DNA of 64,000 bases from Fonsecaea monophora (Eukaryota > Ascomycota > Eurotiomycetes > Chaetothyriales > Herpotrichiellaceae). Below are positions 33,217 through 43,743 of the stretch, piece after piece. The stretch lies in assembly GCF_001642475.1 (NCBI RefSeq), contig NW_019173938.1, positions 372,001-436,000 of the forward strand, read 5' to 3'. Within the stretch, counting starts at the first letter, position 1. Every line of letters begins with the position of its first letter. The notes below the pieces were generated by a model. The model searched no databases and was not told the DNA's origin. It was given only the letters and a program-made list of their open reading frames with translations. The translations under genes and the position numbers were made by a program.

Positions 33217-34523
33217 ATGGCTTCGTTGACCCTGTCAATTGGGCCGCTGAAGCCCGACGCCTCAACCTTACAGGCGTGGTCTTCTCTAGGGCGGCCGCAC
33301 GACAAGCAAGAGGTAGGATATGTGGCTCTGCTGCCCACGGGTGCCCTTTTGACAGGAAGACAGGAGAGCAGCAGCGAGGCGCAGGTGGTCCAACCGATCC
33401 AACTTGGCCTGTCCAGCCTCTCACGAAAGTTCTCCATGTCTGCGTATCTTTCGCCACGGCCGGTCGAGACCCGAGACGGCTCTCCGATTGTGACCTTCAA
33501 TCAGAAACCCCTGGATGCCACATACCTCGTGCTGCTCGCCCTCAATGAGGAATGTCGCCGCATACGGCGAGGCTGTTTCTACCATCTGGCCCTGCGGCAG
33601 GATGTCTCCAAGGGCCATCCGTGTGACATGGTCTTCATCGACGAGCCCTGGGGCGAAAAGAGCGTGAAGGCATGGGACACTTCGAGATGGGACAAGCGGC
33701 TGAAGATATGTGCTGCGGGTACGAACATCTTTTGGTTTCACTCTGTTCATTCACACCAAGCTTTATTCACTGACCATTGTGCTGTTGACACCCAGCGAGA
33801 AAAATTCACCCTCACGAACAAGTGATACCTGTATGTTCGCGCGTACTTAAGTGTGACCTCTCGGAGGCAGCGAAGAGTATGACCACACAACCTCATTCCC
33901 TATATCTTTATATAAACGAGTCTAACATATCCGGGTGTCTAGCGTCGGGATGTGCCCATATGCACGCCAGCAATTCTGACCCAGCTATCGCTAACCACCC
34001 AGCGATCCGGACCTGGAGTCGCCCATTGATGGACACGTCGCGCGTTCTCATCCTCTACGCGCACCAGCACTCGACAGCCACGATTGCCCACCTCAACGCC
34101 GTGGAACATGCCTCGCAATGTACCACCTTCCCGACGCCCAACGACCTCTCCCTGACCACCCTCCCGAACTGGCAACAATCCACAACGGCCGTGTTCGGTC
34201 GACGGTCCAACTGCGACGCACCGACATCGAATGCCCAGCCGGTGTTGGCAGTCAAAGTGACCAACGCCGAGGTGGTGCTCGCGATGCTGTACATCTGGAA
34301 CCGTGACCGCGTGGCCGTCCACCACAGTATTTATCCCAATGCCAAGAACAACAACGGCGACGTCGACGACGACGACGACGACGACCTCAAGCTCGACGTT
34401 ATGGACCACTGGGAAACGGAATTTGGCTCCACTAAGGTCCTGTGGCAGGAGGTCGAGGACCGGATCGAGAACCACTCACTGGACACGCAAAAGGCCATGT
34501 TGGAATTCTGGCCCAAGGGTTGA
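33217..34523 (+). CDS. Hypothetical protein with a poly-Asp tract
   Basis: The proposed model is join(33217..33718, 33796..34523), 409 aa; it is not a family I recognise. Exon 1 (MASLTLSIGPLKPD...) runs to a GTACGA donor, and the CCCAG acceptor restores the frame of the downstream ORF. The C-terminal part contains a run of seven Asp (34364-34384) and ends ENHSLDTQKAMLEFWPKG. No signal peptide or membrane segment is visible. The segment between about residues 168 and 240 is low in conserved character, so a further intron there, or two separate genes (the second starting at the ATG near 34029), cannot be excluded. Function is unknown. Confidence 0.5.
34364..34384 (+). repeat. (GAC)7 coding microsatellite
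   Basis: Seven consecutive GAC codons encode poly-Asp in the hypothetical protein. This is a likely length-polymorphic tract. Confidence 0.9.
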
Positions 34524-34908
34524 ACTGCGCAACAGTCATTGAATTTGCCACTTTCAGGCGTGAATTGTCCAGAAAGAATCTCAAAGTGTGTGCGGTGGAT
34601 GGGTAACAGCCCTGTCCTGCTCAGAGGGAGAAGATAGGCGTGGGCGCCGCGAAAGGGATCCCACCCACGCGAGGATGCAAGGGTGCACTCATACAGTGGG
34701 TAGGAAAGCCTCCTGCCTGCAAAGGGCCTGGAGACAACGATATTCTTCACTCGTCGATATCGTTCTAGCTTTTCGAGAACCTGGAAACGACAAACGAGTC
34801 TTTGCGTCCGCACTAGTGCATTGAACTGGATCAAGACTTTTCACGTGCCTCATTCCTCGGCTTTCCATCTGGTGAATGTTCAATTGTTTGGATCCAATCA
34901 CATCTCTA
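34524..34908. other. Convergent intergenic region
   Basis: This lies between the hypothetical gene and RRP8 3' ends. Nothing was recognised. Confidence 0.6.
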
Positions 34909-36513
34909 TCACCTTGTTTTGTAGACACAGGGCTTAAGAACTCTGGCCTCTTCCTCGACCGTCATGTCACTGTCACCCACTCCGTGATCTGCCGCTGCTA
35001 CACTGCCAGCACCAGGACGTCCTCGTCCCTTTAGCTTGACGTCCTCGATCTTCTGATATTCTCTACCATTCCATTTGAGCCCTTTGTATTTCCCGGCGGT
35101 CGGCACACCGGATTTGACGAACACCATGCTGACGAACATCTTGTTCGATTTGTCCACACTTCCTTCGCGCAAAAGGAATCCACGGCGGGTCATGACACTG
35201 ACAAAGGCAGATATATCCGTTTCCTCTCCAGTAGCCTGAGTAGCCGTAGAGTCCTCCACGAAAAGTTCCCCCTGGACTTCATCATCACTACCTTCCACCC
35301 CTGTACCGCCGGTTTTCTTCTTGGCGTTCTGTTTCCTTCGCTTCTTTCCTACACTATTCTCCACGCTCTGCCCGGGTTGTCTTTTTGCCCTTCCAAAACG
35401 GGATTTGACTTCGCTCACCCAACACTCTCCCCTTCCATCTCCCCGAAGGATTCGCCATGCTTCTTCCACAAAGTTGATCCAATTCGTGCCCATGAGGCTG
35501 AGACAGAATACCGCAATATCCGCCTCACCATCTCTCAACGGCAAAGAGGAGATATCTGCTTTGGTGACCAAAGTGTTAGGAGTGTGGAGATCGAAGTTGT
35601 GAAATTTGAGTTTAAGGGCTTTAATAACGGATTGGGAACCGCGAGCGAGAGGAGCATCACCACAGCCCAGGTCGGCGATTGTGCAGGAACCTGTCTTACG
35701 ACGAGGGAGTGGGGAGCTCTGTAGAGAGATCTTGAGGCTCTTGCCAGGCTGCTGCCTATTGGGCTCATGTGCTGTCGTGGATATTTGTCCTCTGGTTTTG
35801 ATCGCGGAAATGTACCTGTCTACTGGGTTGACAGGCCACGAGTCTTTCACTTGCTGTGAAAATCCGGCATGGTACTCGGCGAAGAGGTCGGGAGAATTCG
35901 TGAAGAGAGTCATTGCGGCTGAGGAGGTGGTGGTATACAAGGTCTCGTTCAGGTGTCGGAAGCGGGCTGATGTGAGTTTGTTGCGCATTTTGGCTTGCAG
36001 AGGAGTCAGTCTCGCAGGTATTGGCGGTACAGGCGGAAGAGCTTTGCGTATGCTATCGCGTGGGATGGACCTCGAAGACGACACTTCCGCCTCGCCATCA
36101 CCGTCCCTTCTGCCGTCATCCTCCGCTTTTTGCACTCGACCCGGCTGCACAGGCTGCTGTTGGCCATTGACCGTCGGGCGTATATTGTCCTTATTCTTCT
36201 TCCCGCGCCGCTTCGTATCTGTCACTGGGATGGTTTCTGCGCCAACCTTGTGTCGTTCAGCAGTTTGGTGACCATGTCTCTGAAGTTCCCCCTGCGTTAT
36301 GCTGGCAGGTTTGGCCCCTGCACGCTGGTTCCATAGTTTCTCGAGCTCAGTCCCCGAGACTTTGGAGGCCTCATGATGATCGGGGAATGCGTTCTTTCTC
36401 TTTTTGGAGGCTGAAGTAAAAACCGAGGGAGATAGATGGGCGTCACTGGTTGAAGCGAGTTTTTCCTGGACGAGGGAAGTCGAGTCGACTGCCCAACCCG
36501 GAACCGCGAACAT
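34909..36513 (-). CDS. rrp8: Ribosomal RNA-processing protein 8 (25S rRNA m1A methyltransferase)
   Basis: This is a single exon of 534 aa. Rrp8 is a nucleolar SAM-dependent enzyme that makes m1A in helix 25.1 of 25S rRNA and helps early pre-rRNA cleavage. The N-terminal 180 residues are basic and disordered. The conserved unit starts at RFRHLNETLYTTTSSAAM, continues with FAEYHAGFSQQVKDSWPVNPVDRYI, then the SAM motif IADLGCGDAPLA (Asp281 onward). Next come DIAVFCLSLMGTNW and ILRGDGRGECWVSEVKSRF. A Lys/Arg-rich insertion precedes the last strands, F-VSVMTRRGFLLRE and MFVSMVFVKSG. It sits next to a 3.4 kb gene-poor interval. Confidence 0.95.
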   Translation of the reverse strand: MFAVPGWAVDSTSLVQEKLASTSDAHLSPSVFTSASKKRKNAFPDHHEASKVSGTELEKLWNQRAGAKPASITQGELQRHGHQTAERHKVGAETIPVTDTKRRGKKNKDNIRPTVNGQQQPVQPGRVQKAEDDGRRDGDGEAEVSSSRSIPRDSIRKALPPVPPIPARLTPLQAKMRNKLTSARFRHLNETLYTTTSSAAMTLFTNSPDLFAEYHAGFSQQVKDSWPVNPVDRYISAIKTRGQISTTAHEPNRQQPGKSLKISLQSSPLPRRKTGSCTIADLGCGDAPLARGSQSVIKALKLKFHNFDLHTPNTLVTKADISSLPLRDGEADIAVFCLSLMGTNWINFVEEAWRILRGDGRGECWVSEVKSRFGRAKRQPGQSVENSVGKKRRKQNAKKKTGGTGVEGSDDEVQGELFVEDSTATQATGEETDISAFVSVMTRRGFLLREGSVDKSNKMFVSMVFVKSGVPTAGKYKGLKWNGREYQKIEDVKLKGRGRPGAGSVAAADHGVGDSDMTVEEEARVLKPCVYKTR

Positions 36514-39500
36514 GATACGTAGGAGAACGGCGAGGCAGGGATTATGAGGAGGGGATTATGTCGAGGCGACGGTTAGGCATGCTGCAGGTCTCAGATGGAT
36601 TTCAAGCCAGTGTCACGGTAATTTTGGCGCAGTGCAATTGACGGGGTGTTTGCCAAATAATGTGTTGAACTCTGCATGCCACCACAAAAATTTATCAGGG
36701 TACTTGGTCGTAGTCTGGTGTGTGTGTGGTACGTTCCCGCAGCCCCGGTAGCCACTCTGCCACTGCCTGTACCCATCGGCAAGTGCCTGGTCAGAGCCGC
36801 AGTTGCAGATTTGGGGGCGGGGCAGCAGGCCCCATTGGAGATGTTGTTATTGGCTTGGTCATTAGTTGATCCTACAGCCCAACGGCCACTTACGAAGAGC
36901 ACTTCATCGACTCTTTTGGGCATTACGATACCTTACAAGCCACAAATTGCAGACATGCTCGTGCATAGGCAATAGTCAGGAGCATGGAGCCGGATTAGGC
37001 TCCTACCCCTCACGGCACAGAGCATAGGGAAGCTCAAAGACGTGCTCAATTACACATTAGAAAACAACCACTTGGTATGCTCCAGGAGAATAGGTTACAA
37101 ATAATCACAGTAGCTACTATATAGGACAATATAAAGACCCTGCAGTCCAACGTGCCAGCGCTTGGCAAGCACGCGTGTACACAAATATCACGAAAAATCG
37201 CCCAACATCTGACCTGCGCCTATATCTCAGTTGAGAGGCATCATATGTGCGACTATTTACCGAACCTCACGCCGCAGCGTGAGAAGCAAGTGTAACCGAT
37301 CCCCGAGGAGCCATGATTGGGGTGACCGCAGGGGTGCATTGCTTGTAGGTGCTCGGTAAGGCTCAGTAAAAGGGTCTTTGCAGGGGTGAACCGTACCTAC
37401 CTAACTAGGTACTATAGGGATGGAGGTGTTGGTTTAAGTGACGATTTCGTGTGTGGGCGTGCCTAGGTAGGTTCTCACTTAGGTACCTCTGGATAGGATG
37501 CAGGACACCAGGGCACCACCTGCAGAGGCTCCATCACCCCCGCACTGCAGGTCTCATGAGACTCTTGCATCACGCCAAGAGCATATCTCGATGATGCCCG
37601 CTGAAGCCCTAATGAGGAGGGCGACAATTCCCTTCTTCCTTTACCCGTTCCTCGTGCCTCTCCTCTCCATCGATGAACAATTGTTTTTTTCTTCGTCCGC
37701 TTAACGTTCGCTTTACCTGCTCGCTACACCTGCAATCGGATTGCGATCTCGGCAGGACTTTCCAGGCTCACAAAACAAGGGTCTAGGCAGAAGTCCCGGA
37801 ACCTCCCCCCTTTCTGACCGCATGGCGCTATACCTCCTCACAACAAGCCTTGTCGGCCTACGAACGATCCCTTTCTGCCCCGACAACAGCCAAAGACATA
37901 GCAGCCATACGGATTGTGCATAAATAGGTTAACCCCTTTCAGACTATAGCTCTCAAGCCCCACCAATGGTTCAACTCCCTCACCCTGATCACCCCACCGG
38001 GCGCTCTCTAGATACGAGTGGCTGATATCCAGTAGTTGTTGTGCCATTCTACCTACCAAAGAAAACCCCTCTTGATACACCCTGCCCGCAGCTCCACCAC
38101 CAACCGTCGAACTCAAGTTTTGCGCCGGTTTTGAACCTGGCCCTTTCACTGCAGGGCGGCGACTTGACCTGGCACCTTTGGACGGTCGAAAAACGCCATC
38201 AATCCTGCATCAGGCAGCAGATCGGCCGGAAACGGCCCTTGTCTCAACTCCGATTTAATAATTCCTGGCTTAGCGATGTTTTGTGCGCACCACGTGTGAG
38301 CATGTGGTTGAAGATCGACAGGTGAAGATATGCAATAGGCTGTCTGTGGCAGGCTCATCAACCTCCCATCCCTGAAATGAATCTCCCAAACCGCCATCCT
38401 GCGAGGAACTACGGAGTGCACTCTAGTGGGGCAGAAGAGCAACGCACGTTGAGGGAGCCTCGAAGGTCGCGTGGCTAGCGTGGGCTTGTCTACCCTACTA
38501 CCCTTCAGAGAACTGCGCGGAACGAACATGGTCTTTCCCCTTGATGCCCCGTCTAGGCGGAAACCACTGGGGGTGAACCGCCAACTCGTCGATCCATCGA
38601 TCCATCGATCCATCTTCCAGTCGATTCTCCACGACCGACAGTTCATCAATGTGACCTGACTCGCAACATTGTAACACTCGAGGGTAACCATCGACGAGTT
38701 TGGCTACTGGAGCAATTACCAAGACGCCCATCAGAGCTAGAAGATCAACTTCCATTCACGACGGGGACCAGATGAAAAATACTGGTACTTTCACCGATAC
38801 AAGGTGGTTCAAGGGTGGTTGGCTATCATCATATCTCGGTGGGGAGCTTATACAGGTAGCAGCAAAGAGACATTTTGGTGGTGCCAGCCGGTTTAGCTGC
38901 TGGTGGCTGCAGCTTGGGTCCTTGAAGAAAGCTCACCCCGAACTAGGAATGGAGGGAGACTCTACCCGGCCGTGTCGATCCAACAATGTCCTCCAATTCT
39001 CCGCCACAATTTTCCTTTACGGAAACGAAAGTGCTGCTAAGGACTTTTCCCATCGAGTACAAAGCTTCATTAGCACGGCTTTTTCGTCACAAATCAGCCC
39101 TATGCTTCTCCATCCTAACTTTTTTTTTCTCTCCTGTACAACGCTTACTGGTCAGTACCGACCCCTATGACTTTGCTTCTGCAAGCCGCCAACTTGTCTT
39201 ACCCTCCCTGGTACCCTGCATCCTTGTCCTGGCCTCCTGTGAGGTACCAGAAGACCCCCTCGCCGGTTGTTCACAACATGCCCGGCTGATTTAGACCACC
39301 ATACCTCTCTCGGGACTGTTACTATTTGTACGTACTGCAAGGGTGCCTTTCCCCTATTGTCTGCCGTACCACATGGCGGACCTTCTGTCGTTCTTCACGA
39401 ACCCGCCAATCATCTGAGCCGCTCGTCGTCACTCTGCATATGCGCTTGCACCGATTGTCAGTATCACAACCTCCTCATGTTGTGGGTGCCCGGAAAGTCG

Positions 39501-39928
39501 ACCACCGTGCCTCAGTGGAGACATCGGTCCTCGGCAGGTTCCCAGTGCGTCTAGGAATGATATTCCACGTCCCCGGCGTGTCTTCTTTCCTTCCCTCACC
39601 GCAATCGGGTCTAGCAGAATGCAATGAAACCGGCTTCCTTCTTTCAAGGGAAAAGTGTGCGCTATCGCAAAGGGTATGGAACAGCAGACTGGTTGCCCAC
39701 ACCTGATGCCAGTACCAATAGCTCAGCGGCGAGCAGTTCTCCGCAGTGCATATCCTGGCTTCTCGGAACTTCCCTCCCACTCTAAACTGTTTTGTTCCCA
39801 ATGTGCGGTCCAGCCATTGTTTTGTTATCAGCCCGTTGCTGGCCACTTTGTAATTCGCAAGCTCCAAATTGTCCTCAATACCTGACATATCAACAGAATC
39901 GTCCTGATGCCTGACGATTAGAACTTCA
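36514..39928. other. Gene-poor interval upstream of the Zn2Cys6 regulator, 3.4 kb
   Basis: No recognisable coding gene was found in either strand, only short overlapping ORFs. It contains clusters of TAGGTACC/CCTAGGTAGG-like steps (about 37390-37495), a three-copy 8-bp repeat at 38591, and pyrimidine-rich blocks near 39100. It may hold the long regulatory region or leader of the transcription factor, or an unannotated non-coding RNA. Confidence 0.5.
38591..38614. repeat. Three tandem copies of GATCCATC
   Basis: Three perfect 8-bp units stand head to tail in the gene-poor interval. Confidence 0.9.
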
Positions 39929-42900
39929 ATGTCTCCTACGCCGGAAGAAGAGGAAGTCTTTAATGTCAAGAGATCTGGCAGTGGGCCAGAGGAGGAGGAG
40001 GATGCAGCAATAGTCGACGCCACGCCGAAGCAGCCAACTAAGAAACGGACCAAGACTGGATGTCTCAGTGAGTTTGACCTCGTCTTCGGACACCACCTGC
40101 GAAGCACTCATACTGATATCCGTCTCTTCAACAAGCATGCCGTAAAAGACGGTAAGCTCGGTCCCTGATATCTCTATCCTCGGGACTGTGGTCATTGCCC
40201 TTTCATGGTCGATACAAGCTAACATACGTTTTCAGAATAAAATGTGGAGAAGAGAAGCCAGTAAGCCTCGTCCTCGTTTTCCATGCACTCATCGACGTAT
40301 CCTGACTACGGATTTAGGTATGCAAGAACTGTATCAAATCGAAGCGCGAATGTGCAGGATATCAACCTGTGGCGAACAAAGAGCAGATCCTAGGACAGAC
40401 CGATATATCCCAAGAAACTGGCGCTCATCTGTCGTTTCAAGATCACGATGTCTCAACTGCGTTCAACCAACGTTGGCAACCAGGACCGGAATACCTGGAA
40501 ATGCCACATGACTTTGGTCAAACGAATCCCTCGCCCTATAATCAACTACCATTCAGCGCCAGCTACCATGCGATTCCATTCCCTCCGACCAACCTCTCTA
40601 ATCACACGGGCATTCCGGTCATAGGTCCGGAATATGGATGGCAGGGTACGCAGCATCCACCAAACCTGCCTTATCATGGAATGGCGGAAACCTCAAGAGA
40701 AACTGTACCAGGGTTCACCTTCCCGGACAACCAGGCTGGAAGGACTTCGACGACCGTCTTCCCTCTCGACCCCCGATTGATGGATCAGCCGGCGACATGG
40801 GGTTTCAATCCTGCTTTGGCTCAACTTCAGTCACCGCAGTCAACACTCACCAGCAACCATATTATGGCCTCACAGCAGCCGATTCTGTCTCAATTCCAAC
40901 AACGGCGTGCTCCACTGTCTTACCAGTACGACGTATCACCCCTACCTATAGAGGGTATGTAGGCCAATACAATTGTCATCCATCAAGCTCTTTTATACTC
41001 AGTGCTAAGCTCTTCGCAGAACATGTGGCTAGGCAACACAGTGCGCATGGTAGTACACATCAGCCGGGATTCATAAATACCGCATCCCATGGTCCTTCTG
41101 TGCTTCGGCGTCCTACATCTCAGATGAATGACGACGAGGACGACGACGATGACGACCCATTCGACGTTGAAATGGAAGATTCAAACCTCTCATATCAAGA
41201 AGCGGCAAACAATCTCACAGAGATGCTCGGTCGTGCTGGGCAGGTCGATGTACAGGCTTCGAAATTGTACATTCCCAGGAGGACTGAGTATCGAACCGTC
41301 GCGACGTACCGGCCGACTATAACACAATCCCCTCTTCACGATGAGAGAAACGAGCATATATTTTGCCATTTTGTTGAAATTACGAGCAATACTATATCAA
41401 TTTTCGAGAGACATCACTACAGCCCTATTGCGGCCCCTGCGAGAACTCTCTGGAATTTCACAATGCCGGCTCTGGCGTTGTCGCATACCGCACTTGCGCA
41501 TGCGATTCTGGCATTGGGGGCCCTTCATCTTGCGAAGCTGAATAACTCGTCAGAAAACCTCGCGATCAAGCATTTCACCTGTGCAGTGCGAAGGGTTGGG
41601 AGACTGCTGGGGTTACCGAAACGGCGGCACGAAATAGCAACTCTGGCTACAGTCCTGCTCCTTGGATACTACGAGGTCGTCTCTGGCGACCATTCACGGT
41701 GGAACCTTCATTTGTCAGGAGCTACGAGGCTCCTACAGGAGCATGACTTTGCCGGCTTGACCCGAACGACGAGACGCATGCGAACTGGTGCAAAGGCACG
41801 AATCAACCAGTGGACTGTTCAATTTGCGTTGACCGACGAAAACTATGCTCGTGTAGCTGGTATTCCTCTTACCCTGCTTGACGACGCTGACTGGGAGGTC
41901 GATCAGACACTCGTCTCCCGACTGACAGGCCTCCGCGTGAACTATGACCAACAATTCCAGCCAAGCTTCGCCTCGCGGCCTGCAATGCCGGACCTGAGCG
42001 AGAAAGATGTTGAAGATTTCAAGGCCAAACTGGACTTGAGGTGGTGGTACTGCAAGCAAGACGTTTTCCAGAGCATGGTATCCGGCGACCGGCCGCTTAT
42101 GGCCTACCAGGAATGGATCTACTGCCCCCCTCGAGGTCAAATTGGACGGGCGGACAATCCATATGCGACCCTGGATCACTTGCTACTGGTCATGGCACGC
42201 CTAACTGATTTCGGAGGCAAAGATCGTCTGCGCAAGCAACGGGTGGTGGCTATGCAGGGAGGGCAATGGAGGCCCCCGAAATGGCTGTTTGGATCTCAAG
42301 GACAACCTGGTCCATCAGGACGGAAGGACGGTCCTGCTCATCCAAAGCAGGCTTCGGAATCACCTCCTGAGAAGGCTTCTGCAGCCACCAAGCTGGGCGC
42401 TGCTCCGGCCCAGGCTGGAGCAAGACCATCCCCAGCCCCCAGCGCCAACGAAGGGAGAGTGAGGCAGAGTAAACCCGGCTTACCGGGTGGTTCTGGTCCT
42501 GGACCGGGGGCTGGTCCTCCTATGCTTGGGATGCTCCCGCCTGCGACCGAGCCACTGCAGCTGGATTCTGCTTTTCGGTCTATGGACGCCAACATCAAAG
42601 ACTCGGCGTTTGCGTTCAAAAGAGAGCGAAAGGAGAGCACGCCGCCTAGCAATCTCGAGGACGATACAGCCAAGGCACTTGCAGAGTACAACGAGATAGG
42701 CAAAGCCTTTGATACCTTCGCAGAAAACCTGGGCACAGACTTTGAGCCTCTCAAACAAACCGGGCCCCCGGTCGGTACGCCTTTTGGGCCAGCACTCATC
42801 TACAAAAATGGCGCAGTGGCGTGTATATGGGCATGCTACTACGTTGGGCGCATCTTATGGCAGCGCCTTCACCCCGAGATGCCGCCTGCAGCAGTGGTTG

Positions 42901-43445
42901 CTGCTGGCGTCACGGCGCACCTCACTCGGGAGTATACGCAGATGGTCGGCCAGATCTGCGCAGGGCTGTACTCAAGACAGCTCTATGGCCAGAGCGGAGC
43001 CCTGGACCCAAGCTTCGCAGGCTACCTCATGGAGAGTACCTTCTTCCTGTTGTTTGCAGCCATCCAGTTTACAGACGCTGTGCAGCGAGGGTGGACAATA
43101 AGCAAACTCAAAGACGTCGAACGCAGATGTGGATGGCGTACATCAGGCGCCATCGCTGGCGCTTGCGAGACTGCCTGGGAACGAATGGCGCAAGCAGGAC
43201 GAGGCCCGCCCTACGAGCGAACTCTGGCTGCTCACGACGAGGACATCCGCATGAGCAAGACATCGGCAAAGTCATCTCCATCAAGTGGAGGACCTTCCGA
43301 TGCCGCCGTCGAACAGCATGAGTCGGAATTCGTGAACCACGATCGCAGCCTCATTGATCGGTCCAGCTCGACCCGTGTGCATTGGGCTCTGGGCTTGCTT
43401 TCGGTCGAAGAAGATATCCAGAAAATGGCCCTGGAGGACAACTAG
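39929..43445 (+). CDS. Zn2Cys6 fungal transcription factor
   Basis: The model is join(39929..40067, 40136..40151, 40236..40260, 40318..40954, 41020..43445), 1080 aa, all in phase. The binuclear cluster is complete: Cys45-x2-Cys48-x6-Cys55-x6-Cys62-x2-Cys65-x6-Cys72, preceded by basic KKRTKTG. It is spread over four exons, two of them only 16 and 25 nt long. A Gln/Pro-rich region follows, then an acidic run (DDEDDDDDD) and a C-terminal fungal-type regulatory domain with TMPALALSHTALAHAILALGA-like helices. A Pro/Gly/Ala-rich insertion at about 570-650 interrupts that domain. Target genes are unknown. A 3.4 kb gene-poor interval precedes it. Confidence 0.88.
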
Positions 43446-43618
43446 GTGTTGACATATCACATTGCTAGAGACTAGGGGCCGCCCTTGCCTCTCTGTCGAG
43501 ACGTGCATGTGTGTGGTGGTTCGTGGTGGTTCTTGCTTCAATGCCACCTCCGTCTCTTCACATCATGGGAGTCCATCTCAATCCGACATTTACCTCTCTT
43601 TAATATCTCTATCTTTAC

Positions 43619-43666
43619 CCTATTTTGCTGCATATCCTAGAACCTATTTTGCTGCATGTCCTAGAA
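43619..43666. repeat. 24-bp tandem duplication
   Basis: Two copies of a 24-bp unit (starting CCTATTTTGCTGCAT, ending CCTAGAA) differ at one base. They lie 78-125 bp upstream of the next ATG, probably in its 5' UTR. Confidence 0.9.
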
Positions 43667-43743
43667 TCAGTATCTAGCTCTCTCCTCCTAATCGCAGAGA
43701 CCTCATCATTGCCCTATCTCTCCCCTCCATCGACTTCTTGATC

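Noticed and set aside
37200..37340. Possible structured RNA (GC-rich inverted words near 37265-37335)
   Set aside because: Short complementary segments exist, but I could not match a known RNA family or find promoter elements; not strong enough to call.
38700..39170. 156-codon plus-strand ORF in the 3.4 kb gap
   Set aside because: Starts in unremarkable sequence, shows no domain, and overlaps equally long ORFs in other frames.
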